64,000 nucleotides of DNA from Helicobacteraceae bacterium (GTDB taxonomy: Bacteria > Campylobacterota > Campylobacteria > Campylobacterales > Sulfurimonadaceae): assembly GCA_947498025.1 (NCBI GenBank), contig CANMJR010000009.1, positions 1 through 64,000 on the forward strand, read 5' to 3'. Of this stretch, positions 30,328 through 40,873 are shown piece after piece. The stretch's first letter is position 1. The number at the start of each line of letters is the position of its first letter. The translations under genes and the position numbers were made by a program. The notes below the pieces were generated by a model. It did no database searches and had not been told where the DNA came from. It saw only the letters and a list, made by a program, of their open reading frames with translations.

Positions 30328-30536
30328 GTAAAACACCTGATTTATTGAAATAAAAATTGTTTTTATGGTATCTTAATATCCCTTAAGGTTCTTATAAATA
30401 TTACTAAATGTATAATAACTCTATTGAGATGAGAAAAAGAGGAAGAATTTCATGGTTGATTAAAAATTAATCAGTTATTTGTATTAATACACCTCATTAT
30501 GTTTGTATAATTTTGACACTTTAAAATAAAGGATAG

Positions 30537-31802
30537 ATGATGAAAAAATACTTTCTTGCTTTATTAGCACTGCCGTCACTGGTATTTGCTGATGATGTAG
30601 TAAGCGTAATAAATGGTGGAAACACTGCATGGATACTGGTTGCTACGGCTTTGGTAATGTTGATGACTCCCGCGGGTCTTGCACTTTTTTATGGCGGGCT
30701 TACACGTTCTAAAAATGTTATTAATACAATAAGCATGAGTTTAGGTGCTTTTGCTGTCGGTAGTTTGGTATGGGTTTTGGTTGGTTACTCTATTGCTTTT
30801 GGTGATGGTGATTTAATTGGTACCGGTAAAGTACTTCTCTCCGGAATAGGTTCAGAAACTATAAAAGGCACTATTCCTGAGTTGCTGTTTGTGGCGTTTC
30901 AAGGAACATTCGCAGCAATCGCCGTGGCAATTGCAAGTGGCTCAATGATAGAGAGAGTGAAGTTCTCTACATTTATTATTTTCGTTGCTTTATGGGTAGT
31001 TGCTGTTTACGCACCTGTAGCACACTGGGCATGGGGCGGTGGTACAACACTAAACTTCGGTGAGATGGATTTTGCAGGCGGTACGGTTGTTCACGTCAAT
31101 GCGGGTGTTGCGGGTTTTGTAGTTGCGATGATTTTAGGCAGAAGAAAAGATTATGGACGCGTTGCGATTAAGCCTTTTTCACCTGTTTTAGTGGCCTTAG
31201 GTGCTGCACTTTTATGGTTTGGATGGTTTGGTTTTAATGCTGGTAGTGAGCTAGCTGCTGACGGCATTGCTGCATCTGCATTCTTAGTTACTAATGTTGC
31301 CGCTGCTGTTGGTGTTATCGGCTGGATAGCTGTTGAGTGGTTAGTGTATAAAAAAGCTACTTTGGTTGGCGGAGCTTCCGGTGCTGTTGCCGGTCTAGTA
31401 GCAATTACTCCTGCTGCAGGTTTTGCCGGTGTTGAAGGTGCGATTATACTTGGTCTTGTAGGTGGCATGTTAGGTTTTATCGGTGTTGCAAAACTTAAGC
31501 AGATGTTTAAAGTTGATGATTCACTTGATGCATTTTGGGTTCATGGTTTAGTGGGTATTTGGGGTTCGATAGCAACTGCAATCTTTGTAGCCGGATATGC
31601 TACACCTAAAGATTACGATATGATTGCTCAGTTAGTAAAACAGATTCAGGCAGTTGGTTTAACTGTAGTTTACAGTGCTATTGCAACGGCAGTAGTTTTT
31701 TACATAGCGTCTGCACTTACAGGCGGTGGAAGAGTGGATGATGAGACTGAATCAAAAGGTCTTGATGAAACTGTTCACGGTGAGAAAGCACTAAATCTAT
31801 AA
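30537..31802 (+). CDS. amt: ammonium transporter
   Basis: Signal peptide then TPAGLALFYGGLTRSKNVINT...VHVNAGVAGFVVAMILGRRKDYG. Confidence 0.93.
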   Translation: MMKKYFLALLALPSLVFADDVVSVINGGNTAWILVATALVMLMTPAGLALFYGGLTRSKNVINTISMSLGAFAVGSLVWVLVGYSIAFGDGDLIGTGKVLLSGIGSETIKGTIPELLFVAFQGTFAAIAVAIASGSMIERVKFSTFIIFVALWVVAVYAPVAHWAWGGGTTLNFGEMDFAGGTVVHVNAGVAGFVVAMILGRRKDYGRVAIKPFSPVLVALGAALLWFGWFGFNAGSELAADGIAASAFLVTNVAAAVGVIGWIAVEWLVYKKATLVGGASGAVAGLVAITPAAGFAGVEGAIILGLVGGMLGFIGVAKLKQMFKVDDSLDAFWVHGLVGIWGSIATAIFVAGYATPKDYDMIAQLVKQIQAVGLTVVYSAIATAVVFYIASALTGGGRVDDETESKGLDETVHGEKALNL

Positions 31803-31850
31803 TGCTGCAATTGATTTAAACTATGAATGTGGTTACAATTTTAAAATTAA

Positions 31851-32204
<354 letters not shown>

Positions 32205-32347
32205 TTATTAGCCATAATATTTCTATATGCTTTGCATGTAGAAATATTAAACTCTCTTAACTGCTTAAAATTTAATCAACACTCAAACAAAAAATCTCTT
32301 TTTCTTAGATAAAATCAACGCCTTAATTTTAAAGAATGGTGATTCAA

Positions 32348-33523
32348 ATGCTAGAAGCTGATTTTAAATATATAATAGATACTTTCTTCGCACTTTTCTC
32401 GATGGTGCTGATAATTTTCATGGTTCCCGGTTTCGCGATGCTCGAAGCAGGGCTTGTCCGCACAAAAAATGTTTCGTCCGTGCTTACTATTAATGTAATG
32501 ATTTATGCTGTTGCCTCTTTGGCATTTTTGCTTATTGGCTATACCATAGCGTTCGGAAGCTGGGAAAATTCCAACATGAGCATTTGGGCTGCATTTTTGT
32601 TTCAGATGGCATTTGTCGGTAAAACTATAAATATCATGAGTGGTGGTGTGAGCGAAAGGGTTCGCATTATTCCATTGGCAATTTTTGCAATTATAATGGG
32701 TGCATTTATCTATCCGGCTGTTGTAAATATCAGTTGGGGTGTTGACATTCTAAAAGATACTTTTTTAGATATTACTATGCATGATTTAGCCGGTTCAACT
32801 GTTATCCACTCGACCGGAGGCTGGGCGCTGCTTGCAGCAATTCTTATCATAGGTCCTCGTAAAGGTCGTTATGTGCAAGGGGGCATTCGAGTTATTCCTG
32901 CTTCAAATATTCCTCTCGTTGTTCTTGGTGCATTTTTGCTCTGGATAGGGTGGTTTGGATTTAATGGCGGAAGTGTCGGTTCAATATCAACCATAGAAAA
33001 TGCAAATACGGTTGCAAAAACAATTATGAACACAAATACGGCGGGGCTTGCAGGTGCAATTATCGCCGGAGTTATTATGTATGTCAGATACAAACTTTTT
33101 GATATAACCATGATACTCAACGGTGCATTGGGCGGGCTTGTTGCAGTCACGGCAGGTCCGGATTTATTTAACATGTATGTGCCTATTTTAGTGGGTGCAA
33201 TCGGTGGGGCTCTAGTTGTTTTTGCGGTACCTGTTTTTGATAAGTTTAAGCTTGACGATCCGGTTGGAGCTCTCTCTGTTCACTTGGTGAATGGAATCTG
33301 GGGAACTTTGGCAGTAGGTATTTTTGTAGAGAATGTCTCATTTTTGGAGCAGTTAAAAGGTGTAGTCGTGGTTGCAGTTTTTGCATTCAGTGTATCTTTT
33401 ATAATTATATACAGCATCAATAAATTTTCTAAATTCAGAGCTACGGATGATGAACAACAAGAAGGCATGGATGTAAACGAGTGCGGAGTAGAAGCGTACC
33501 CTGAATTCAAAAGAGCTATTTAA
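32348..33523 (+). CDS. amt: second ammonium transporter
   Basis: VPGFAMLEAGLVRTKNVSSVLTINVM...STVIHSTGGWALLAAILIIGPRKGRY. Confidence 0.92.
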   Translation: MLEADFKYIIDTFFALFSMVLIIFMVPGFAMLEAGLVRTKNVSSVLTINVMIYAVASLAFLLIGYTIAFGSWENSNMSIWAAFLFQMAFVGKTINIMSGGVSERVRIIPLAIFAIIMGAFIYPAVVNISWGVDILKDTFLDITMHDLAGSTVIHSTGGWALLAAILIIGPRKGRYVQGGIRVIPASNIPLVVLGAFLLWIGWFGFNGGSVGSISTIENANTVAKTIMNTNTAGLAGAIIAGVIMYVRYKLFDITMILNGALGGLVAVTAGPDLFNMYVPILVGAIGGALVVFAVPVFDKFKLDDPVGALSVHLVNGIWGTLAVGIFVENVSFLEQLKGVVVVAVFAFSVSFIIIYSINKFSKFRATDDEQQEGMDVNECGVEAYPEFKRAI

Positions 33524-33540
33524 ACTCTTGATTCATTATG

Positions 33541-33567
33541 GCATGTGGAAAATAAAGTTCCACATGC
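33541..33567 (+). terminator. hairpin between amt and tonB
   Basis: GCATGTGGAA-AATAAAG-TTCCACATGC; short downstream T run. Confidence 0.5.
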
Positions 33568-33614
33568 CTCACTTTTAACAAAAATATAAAAAACATTGCG
33601 ATACTATCTTTTTT

Positions 33615-34304
33615 ATGATTAGACACTCAAGCTCCTTTATTATCTCTCTAGTTTTTCATACTGCTCTTTTTTTACTGCTCTTTTTTTCTCTAAAAAATGT
33701 TATTCAAGAGAGTAAAAAGGAAGAAGTAGTTTGTATAAAGTTATGTAATGTGGTTTATGAAGAAAAAATTGAACAAAAGCCCAGTCCAGAGACAGTTCCA
33801 CATGTCGAGCCTGGAATAACTCCGCAAAAAATAGAAAAAAAAGTAACTCCAAAAGCCAAAGTTGCACCAAAGAGAGAAGAAACAATAAAAACAGTTCCGG
33901 TAGCACAAGAGATGCCAAAAGAGACAATAAAAGAGAAAACTGTTACTCAAGAGCTTAAAACCACAGAGCAGACTCCAGCCCCATCTTCAGAAAAATCAAA
34001 AGAGCAAATAACAAAGAAAGTAGAGCAAGATTATTTACAAGAGCATCTGTTAAAGATTGTAACATTACTGCAAGAAAATCTCTACTATCCTCGTTCAGCC
34101 AGAGAAAGGGGAGTTGAGGGTGAGGTAGTTGTAAAATTTATGATAACAGAGACGGGAGATGTATCAGGGGTAGAAGTTCTCTCTTCAAAGAGTGAAATGC
34201 TCTCAAATGCAGCGATTAAAACCATAGAAAATCTCTCAGGCAGTTTCCCAAAACCAAAAGAAAAGTTACATTTGCAACTACCGATAAGTTATAGCTTGAA
34301 ATAG
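33615..34304 (+). CDS. tonB: TonB family protein
   Basis: N-terminal TM, Pro/Lys/Glu-rich spacer, C-terminal YYPRSARERGVEGEVVVKFMITETGDVSGVEVLSSKSEMLSNAAIKTIE. Confidence 0.85.
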   Translation: MIRHSSSFIISLVFHTALFLLLFFSLKNVIQESKKEEVVCIKLCNVVYEEKIEQKPSPETVPHVEPGITPQKIEKKVTPKAKVAPKREETIKTVPVAQEMPKETIKEKTVTQELKTTEQTPAPSSEKSKEQITKKVEQDYLQEHLLKIVTLLQENLYYPRSARERGVEGEVVVKFMITETGDVSGVEVLSSKSEMLSNAAIKTIENLSGSFPKPKEKLHLQLPISYSLK

Positions 34305-34347
34305 TTTGCGCGAATAACTGACCTTATTCACTTTTGTAAAAAAGAGC

Positions 34348-34505
34348 GTAAAACACCTTGTAATTCTCGAAAAACAAAGTTTTTACTAAAGAAACATTTT
34401 CGCTATGCGAAAAGCGATTCTCTTGTTTTCGTAGCTTTAGGGGGTAGTAGGGACATCTGTCTCTGCCATCTAAACGGACAAGTTCGTTTAAATGTGTAAC
34501 ATCAG
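34348..34505 (+). repeat. intergenic structured repeat, copy C
   Basis: Same 5' module as copies A and B with a short apical loop in the 3' stem; ends gtgtaacatca. Confidence 0.85.
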
Positions 34506-34540
34506 TGAATAAATTGAAAAAAAATGATAGTACTTGTTTT

Positions 34541-35578
34541 ATGAACAATGACAAATTAAAACAGAGTTTACGAAACTTCGCATATGCTTTTGGTGGACTA
34601 GTAACCGTATTTGCGTTTGCGACTATCGGCTACTACATTCTCGGTAACGGCAACGCCTCATGGCTTGACAGTCTGTTTATGACTGTCATCACTATCGCCG
34701 GAATCGGCTACGGTGAGATTACCGAAGGCGCCAACACCCCGCATGGGCGTACATTTACTATCATCGTCACCATATTCGGTATTGTGGCTATGACTTATAT
34801 CGTGACCAATGTTACCGCCTTTTTGGTCGAAGGACATCTCAACAACTTTCTCAGAAGGAAACATATGCAAAAAAGAATAGAAGAGCTAAAAGAGCACTAC
34901 ATTGTCTGCGGTGTAGACGGAGTCGGCAACCACATCTTAAACGAACTGGCAACCACAAAACGAGAAGCTCTCATGGTGGATATCAGCCCAGAGCAACTAG
35001 ATCGAGCTGTCAAAATTTATGGTATGCCACACCTAGAAGGTGACGCGACCGATGAAGCCGTGTTGCGCCAGGCTGCTATAAATAAAGCGATAGGGCTTTT
35101 TGTCGCTACAGGTGACGATAATGTCAATCTGGTCATAGTGCTAACCGCCCGTCAGCTAGCTCCAAATATCCGCATAGTCTGTTGTATCCACAATGCTAAA
35201 AATATGGACAAAGCTCGAAATGCCGGCGCCAACTCCGTGGTCTCGCCTACATTTATCGGCGGACTGAGAATGGCTAGTGAAATGGTGCGCCCGACCGTAG
35301 TTACCTTCCTAGACATCATGCTAAGAGATAAACAAAAGAACCTTCGTATAGAAGAGATGGAGATACCAAAAGAACTAGCCGGCAAAAGCGTATCGGCGTT
35401 AGAGCTAAAAACTCATCCTCACACGCTCCTAATGTCCATAAAGCATGAAAGCGACTGGGTTTACAATCCGGCGGACGGCTACAAGCTAAGTGAAGGCGAT
35501 GTGCTTGTCTTTATGACTACGCCCGGAGCCAGAACTGAGATAGAGAAACTTCTAAACGAAGTGGCCAGCAGAGGCTAA
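34541..35578 (+). CDS. potassium channel with TrkA-N/TrkA-C domains
   Basis: Pore-like TVITIAGIGYGEITEG, RCK domain HYIVCGVDGVGNHILNEL; ATG 34541 preferred over ORF start 34505. Confidence 0.88.
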   Translation: MNNDKLKQSLRNFAYAFGGLVTVFAFATIGYYILGNGNASWLDSLFMTVITIAGIGYGEITEGANTPHGRTFTIIVTIFGIVAMTYIVTNVTAFLVEGHLNNFLRRKHMQKRIEELKEHYIVCGVDGVGNHILNELATTKREALMVDISPEQLDRAVKIYGMPHLEGDATDEAVLRQAAINKAIGLFVATGDDNVNLVIVLTARQLAPNIRIVCCIHNAKNMDKARNAGANSVVSPTFIGGLRMASEMVRPTVVTFLDIMLRDKQKNLRIEEMEIPKELAGKSVSALELKTHPHTLLMSIKHESDWVYNPADGYKLSEGDVLVFMTTPGARTEIEKLLNEVASRG

Positions 35579-35579
35579 G

Positions 35580-35879
35580 ATGAAAATTATAGGCAATGCA
35601 TATGTGGTTATCGGATTGATACTTGCCGTCTTTGTCGGTATTTTGATAAATGTTTACATTTCAACACAAAAATATAGCGAAAACAAATCTCAAGAGGAAA
35701 ACGCAACAGCCGTAGCATTTATTGCAGGAAAAACACTAAACTGCGTAAGCGGCGGGAGCGAAGAGGATATATCCATAACAAAAGGTTGGGAGTATCGCGA
35801 TAGCGACGGTAATGTAAGATTTAAAAAAGATAGTGCCGTCTTTTTGCCGAGTCAATGCAAGGAAATAGTGATAAAATGA
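35580..35879 (+). CDS. hypothetical membrane-anchored protein
   Basis: 99 aa ORF with N-terminal TM, directly after the channel gene. Confidence 0.55.
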   Translation: MKIIGNAYVVIGLILAVFVGILINVYISTQKYSENKSQEENATAVAFIAGKTLNCVSGGSEEDISITKGWEYRDSDGNVRFKKDSAVFLPSQCKEIVIK

Positions 35880-36022
35880 AGGTTTTTAAATACTAAGAGT
35901 CCACCGCACAATATAATTCAATCTAAAGAGAATCCAAGAAAATATTCAAAAATTTTAACTTAGAGTATTAAGTATAAAGGATTTGTTAAAGTGGCTTAAC
36001 GCCTATAAAATGGTGGTTTAGT

Positions 36023-36097
36023 TGGTGACCCCAAGGAGAATTGAACTCCTGTAACATGGATGAAAACCATGGATCCTGACCGCTAGACGATGGGGCC
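36023..36097 (-). tRNA. tRNA-Glu (UUC)
   Basis: Reverse complement GGCCCCATCGTCTAGCGGTCAGGATCCATGGTTTTCATCCATGTTACAGGAGTTCAATTCTCCTTGGGGTCACCA; anticodon TTC, encoded CCA. Confidence 0.95.
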
Positions 36098-36111
36098 AAC
36101 TATTTGTAAAA

Positions 36112-36187
36112 TGGTGTCCTGTGATGGATTCGAACCATCGGCCACATCATTAAAAGTGACGTGCTCTACCAGCTGAGCTAACAAGAC
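36112..36187 (-). tRNA. tRNA-Lys (UUU)
   Basis: Reverse complement GTCTTGTTAGCTCAGCTGGTAGAGCACGTCACTTTTAATGATGTGGCCGATGGTTCGAATCCATCACAGGACACCA; anticodon TTT. Confidence 0.95.
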
Positions 36188-36315
36188 TTGAACAAGCATT
36201 TCTGTTTGTGGACGCGAATTATAGACAAATAGTTTTTATATGTCAAGAATTAGGACTGAAATTTCAAAACTTTTTGTATTTTGCCTTAAAAGCTTACAAA
36301 ACCGCAAGAACTCTA

Positions 36316-36666
36316 TTAAAGTTTCACTCCTATTTTATTCAAAGCCAATATCATCACATAATACGCCAGAATCGTCATAAGAGCTGATGCTCCTAGACTG
36401 AGATAAAAATTTATTCCTTTTTTTAGCAGAATTGGTAATGTAACAAATAGTGCCAAAGAGGGAATGACAAGCCAAAAAATGGATGTTGAGAGTTGTGATA
36501 TCTTTTCAATATCTTTTGTTTCTACATATATCCATATCATCGCAATAATTGAGATGAGTGGCAATGATGCGAGAATAGCACCAATGAATGAGCTTCACTT
36601 GGATATCTCTGCAATTGCTACGATAATGAATGCAGATAAAAACACTTTTAGAATGAAATACATCAT
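36316..36666 (-). pseudogene. DUF3147-like membrane protein with in-frame TGA
   Basis: ATG 36666 reads MMYFILKVFLSAFIIVAIAEISK*SSFIGAILASLPLISIIAMIWIYVETKDIEKISQLSTSIFWLVIPSLALFVTLPILLKKGINFYLSLGASALMTILAYYVM in one frame, with TGA at 36597-36595. Confidence 0.72.
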
Positions 36667-36721
36667 GTTTTTCCTTCGTTTATTAAGAATATCGGTCATA
36701 TTAAATATGACCGATAGCTTT

Positions 36722-37087
36722 TTACTTTCCGTTATAGTTTGCACCCGTAATTGTGCCATACAAGTCAACAAAGATAAAGAGTGACTGTTTGTCAGAATCT
36801 TTTATATTCAAGTTCTGGAATTTAACTACCCATTCCAAAGTATTATTGAAATTTTGCTTCTTTGCATTTATATAGGTACTGTTTTTCCAGCTAGAATCAA
36901 CTTTTTGATTTTTAACTAACACTTCTACTATGTACTTTTGTGATACTTCTATTATCCGCTCTTCTACTAGTATCTCTTTTGGAACATTGTGGCTATGTCC
37001 ACCGCTACTTGCACCGCCATGAGCAAATCCAGCCACTCCAAAGCAGAAAATTCCTGCAACTACTATATTTTTAATCTTATTTTTCAT
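36722..37087 (-). CDS. secreted hypothetical protein near HupE-like gene
   Basis: 121 aa; signal peptide, GGASSGGHSHNV. Confidence 0.55.
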   Translation of the reverse strand: MKNKIKNIVVAGIFCFGVAGFAHGGASSGGHSHNVPKEILVEERIIEVSQKYIVEVLVKNQKVDSSWKNSTYINAKKQNFNNTLEWVVKFQNLNIKDSDKQSLFIFVDLYGTITGANYNGK

Positions 37088-37099
37088 ACTTTTTTCCTT

Positions 37100-37879
37100 T
37101 TATAATTTATCATGTTCACTTTTAAGTGACTGATTATTTGTTCCTTGCATATCTTGGTGAATATGAAAGTGCTCATCCGCGTTAAATCCAAACTCTTCTT
37201 GATTCGCATTGTGTAAATAGCCGTGTAATTGCATCAGCAAAAGCATAAATCCGGCAAACATCAAAGCATGATTTGCCACTTTACTTAATCGTCCAAAAGA
37301 TTTTGTTTTTCGCCAAATATTGAGTAAAACTAACATCATTGCTAAGGCAAGAATTTGTCCTATTTCTACTCCAAGATTAAAAGAGAGAATTCGTAGCAAC
37401 ATATCACTATTTTGTTCACCAAGAGGAAGTTTTTGTAAACGAGTAGAGAGACCAAATCCATGAATGAGTCCAAAAATGAGAACCATCCATAAAAGTGGAG
37501 GTGCTTTCATCTCTAAATAATTTTGAAATCCTTTGTTGTTATCAAAAGCCTTGTAAACGACACTTATGGCAATCACTGCATCGACTAACCAATAATTGGC
37601 AGTGATGCCCATAAAAGTTGCAAAAATAAGCGTAATAGAGTGTCCAATTGTAAAAATTGTAACAAATTTAACAATATCATTGAAAGATGTTAAAAAAAAG
37701 ATAACACCAAATAGAAATAGGAGATGGTCATACCCGGTGAGCATATGAGAAGCTCCAAGCCATATATATTGAAAGTTTCCACCTTCAATCATTGCCTGCA
37801 TATCTGCACTTGAAATACCGTGAGCATACCCGCTGGTCGCTACAATAAACAAGGAAATTATTAAAAATATTTTATTCAT
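37100..37879 (-). CDS. HupE/UreJ family membrane protein
   Basis: ASHMLTGYDHLLFLFGVIFFLTSFNDIVKFVTIFTIGHSITLIFA...LIHGFGLSTRL...FNLGVEIGQ is HupE/UreJ_2-like. Confidence 0.82.
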   Translation of the reverse strand: MNKIFLIISLFIVATSGYAHGISSADMQAMIEGGNFQYIWLGASHMLTGYDHLLFLFGVIFFLTSFNDIVKFVTIFTIGHSITLIFATFMGITANYWLVDAVIAISVVYKAFDNNKGFQNYLEMKAPPLLWMVLIFGLIHGFGLSTRLQKLPLGEQNSDMLLRILSFNLGVEIGQILALAMMLVLLNIWRKTKSFGRLSKVANHALMFAGFMLLLMQLHGYLHNANQEEFGFNADEHFHIHQDMQGTNNQSLKSEHDKL

Positions 37880-37929
37880 AAATATCCTGTGTGTAAAAAA
37901 TAATGGTATTGAACAAAGTAAGAGAAAAG

Positions 37930-38253
37930 TTATGCGATGATAGGAGGTCTAAATAAATCCTGAGTTATATTGCTTGAGATATATAAGTTAACATCAACAA
38001 TGTCATTAGTATTTAAAGTGGGAGTGAACATGTTGTCTTGTATTAAAAAAAGAAGTGAATCAATTAAAATATTGGATGTTTTTACAAAATGTATATGGCT
38101 ATGTGCGTGTGTGTCATTCTCATGCTCATGATGATGGGTATGAGAATATGTTTGCACATAACCACATGACCCATCATTTTCATTTTCTATAGAGTAGAAT
38201 TTTCCGAACAATAAGCTTGGAAGAATTAAAATCAAAAGTAACCGCTTAATCAT
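37930..38253 (-). CDS. secreted His-rich hypothetical protein
   Basis: 107 aa; signal peptide, HTHHHEHENDTHAHSHIHF, C-terminal FRPPIIA. Confidence 0.6.
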   Translation of the reverse strand: MIKRLLLILILPSLLFGKFYSIENENDGSCGYVQTYSHTHHHEHENDTHAHSHIHFVKTSNILIDSLLFLIQDNMFTPTLNTNDIVDVNLYISSNITQDLFRPPIIA

Positions 38254-38438
38254 GAGAAATTATACCTTTAAGTCGCCTAAAAATATCTCTTGTTATTTTT
38301 TTAGAATATTATCGTCTAAAATTTTCATCTTAGTTTTTTGTCTTTAAGTGAAAAACTTTTTAATATTCAAAAACATCAATATACCTCACTTGTATGATAT
38401 TGCATGAAAAACTTACAATTTTAGTTAAAATATCACGC

Positions 38439-39362
38439 ATGAATTACTACGCTTTTGAATACCCTTTTTTACTTTTATTGCTTATTCCCATAATTATTTG
38501 TCTTTATAAGTGTAAAGAATTTATGAAACCGAAATTTTTCGTGCATCTGCATTTTTTGCGTGCTAAAAAGAGTTTTTTGAAGTTAGATTGGATTGTTAAA
38601 ATAATTATATTTACACTTCTTGCTATTGCCCTCGCTTCGCCTGTTGTGATTGACAAATTGAATCAGAATGACAGACATGGCAAAGATATAGTGTTGGCAA
38701 TTGATGCGAGCGGTTCTATGAACTCATCGGGATTTGATTTTGAAAATGAGATGAGCAAAGAGCAGAGGCTTTCGCGGTTTGAAATCACAAAAATTATTGC
38801 CTCGGAGTTTATACAAAATCGTGTAAGTGACAATCTAGGCGTAGTTCTGTATGGAGATTTTGCTTTTATCGCCTCTCCTATCACCTATGAAAAAGAGATT
38901 GTAAACGAGATGCTCGGCTATCTTACGCAAGGCATGGCAGGGCAAAATACGGCTATCGGCGAAGCAATTGCCATGAGTGTGAGAGCCTTTAAATTTTCAA
39001 AGGCTAAAACAAAAATCGTCATACTTTTGACCGACGGTGAGCATAACAGCGGAGAAATCTCTCCGAAAGATGCAACGATTTTGGCAAAAAATGAGAATAT
39101 CAAAATCTACACTATTGCCATGGGAAACAAAGGCGAAGCGGATGAAGCACTCCTTCAAACCATTGCGCAGGAAAGTGGAGGTGAATTTTTTAGTGCAACA
39201 AACGCAAAAGAGCTGCAAGAAGTCTATAACAAAATCGATGCACTGGAATCTTCAAACATCAAAAGCAAAGAGTTTATACAACAAAAATTTTATTATCAGG
39301 CAGTTTTACTCCTCGCATGTGGATTTCTGCTCTTTTTACTTTTTAGAGAGGCGAGAAGATGA
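38439..39362 (+). CDS. VWA-domain protein, BatA-like (module 1)
   Basis: DIVLAIDASGSMNSSGF MIDAS, TQGMAGQNTAIGEAIAMS, ILLTDGEHNSG; ATG 38439 preferred. Confidence 0.85.
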   Translation: MNYYAFEYPFLLLLLIPIIICLYKCKEFMKPKFFVHLHFLRAKKSFLKLDWIVKIIIFTLLAIALASPVVIDKLNQNDRHGKDIVLAIDASGSMNSSGFDFENEMSKEQRLSRFEITKIIASEFIQNRVSDNLGVVLYGDFAFIASPITYEKEIVNEMLGYLTQGMAGQNTAIGEAIAMSVRAFKFSKAKTKIVILLTDGEHNSGEISPKDATILAKNENIKIYTIAMGNKGEADEALLQTIAQESGGEFFSATNAKELQEVYNKIDALESSNIKSKEFIQQKFYYQAVLLLACGFLLFLLFREARR

Positions 39363-40873
39363 ACCTTTTAAATACTGAATATTTCTGGCTTTTACTCCTT
39401 CTCGCACCCCTCTTTATCAAAAAAAATTTTAGGGAGATGAGTTTTGTCTCTTATGGATATATTTTTACCTTTTTATTTATTGTTTTGGCACTTACCCGCC
39501 CGGTAATTGAGCAAGAGCCAATCAAAAGTGAACAGGTGCTGAGTGATGTGATAATTGCCGTGGATTTGTCCTACTCCATGCATGCAACAGATATTTTGCC
39601 CTCGCGGCTAGAAAAGGCAAAAGAGATAGTACAAACCCTTGTAAAAGTCCAAACAGAGAGTAGATTTGGAGTTGTCGGATTTACAACAAATGCCATAGTT
39701 TTATCACCGCTCACAGAAGATAGTGAACTTTTGCTTCATCTATTTAACTCACTCGAGCAAAAATTGGTCATCACAAAGGGAAGCAGTGTTTTACCTGCCA
39801 TAGAGCTGTCTCGCAAAATGTCAAAATCAAAACATCCGAGTGTGGTTATTTTGAGTGACGGAGCGGATGAGCCGAGTTATGAAAAAGAGGCGAGGCTCGC
39901 AAAAGAGAGCGGTTTAATCGTTAATGTTTTTATAATTGCCACGGAGATGGGCGGAACATTGACTCTTGAAAATGGGGAGTTGCTCAAAGATGAAAAGGGA
40001 AATATCGTAGTCTCAAGGGCAAACAGTGCTCTTTCAGTTGTGGCAACAACAAGCGGCGGCGTTTTTACCGAGAGTCTTGATGTGCTCTTGGAAGCGTTAG
40101 AGGAGCAAAAAAACAGAGAGTTTAAAACCCGGACTTCCATTATGAAAAACCTAGAACTCTTTTATTACTTCGTAGTTTTGGCAATCCTTACATTTTTGGT
40201 AACAACCACCACTCTCAAACGCTTTATACTCGCTTTTTTACTTCTTTTTGGAGTGCATTTAAGTGCTTCTCCCTACGAGCAGATACATGAAAATATCGCA
40301 AAGAGTGCCTATGAAAAAAAGGATTATAAAAGAGCGATAGAACATTATCAAAAGATTGACAAAAGCAGAGCCTACTTTAATCTGGCATGTGCATATTATA
40401 AAGAGGGTGAATATGAGAAGGCATTGACAAATTTTGCAAGGGTGAAATCAAACGATGCGAAGTTTAAGTCGGAGCTATTCTATAACATGGCAAACACGCT
40501 TGTAAGGCTCAAAGAGTTCAAAAAAGCGAGAGAGGCGTATTTGAAATCGCTTACACTTTTTTACTCAAAAGAGGCAGATGAGAATCTGCAATATATCAAA
40601 GATGTTGCAGAAGAAAAAACGATGAGTACAGGGCAGCAAAAAACAAAAAACAATTCTGAAATTGCAAAACAAGAAGAGTCTTCACAAAAGAAAAAAGAGG
40701 GCGGCGGTTCCAACATGGAAGTGAGTGCAAATGCAAGCAGCGGGGCAAGTGATGCGGAGAAAAAAGCAAAAAATGAGGGTATGCTCAACCTCAATGGCGG
40801 CAAAGCAAAACTAAGCTCAAAACAGTATGAGCTCATCAACAAAAGAGGGACAAATGAACAAAAACCTTGGTAA
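39359..40873 (+). CDS. VWA + TPR protein, BatB/C-like (module 1)
   Basis: DVIIAVDLSYSMHATDILPSRLEKAK; TPR region; ends NEQKPW. Confidence 0.85.
   Translation: MNLLNTEYFWLLLLLAPLFIKKNFREMSFVSYGYIFTFLFIVLALTRPVIEQEPIKSEQVLSDVIIAVDLSYSMHATDILPSRLEKAKEIVQTLVKVQTESRFGVVGFTTNAIVLSPLTEDSELLLHLFNSLEQKLVITKGSSVLPAIELSRKMSKSKHPSVVILSDGADEPSYEKEARLAKESGLIVNVFIIATEMGGTLTLENGELLKDEKGNIVVSRANSALSVVATTSGGVFTESLDVLLEALEEQKNREFKTRTSIMKNLELFYYFVVLAILTFLVTTTTLKRFILAFLLLFGVHLSASPYEQIHENIAKSAYEKKDYKRAIEHYQKIDKSRAYFNLACAYYKEGEYEKALTNFARVKSNDAKFKSELFYNMANTLVRLKEFKKAREAYLKSLTLFYSKEADENLQYIKDVAEEKTMSTGQQKTKNNSEIAKQEESSQKKKEGGGSNMEVSANASSGASDAEKKAKNEGMLNLNGGKAKLSSKQYELINKRGTNEQKPW

Noticed and set aside
36595-36597. 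Selenocysteine at the in-frame TGA of the DUF3147-like gene
   Set aside because: As I recall the family, the position is usually Arg, and no SECIS-like hairpin was evident just downstream; a nonsense change is simpler.
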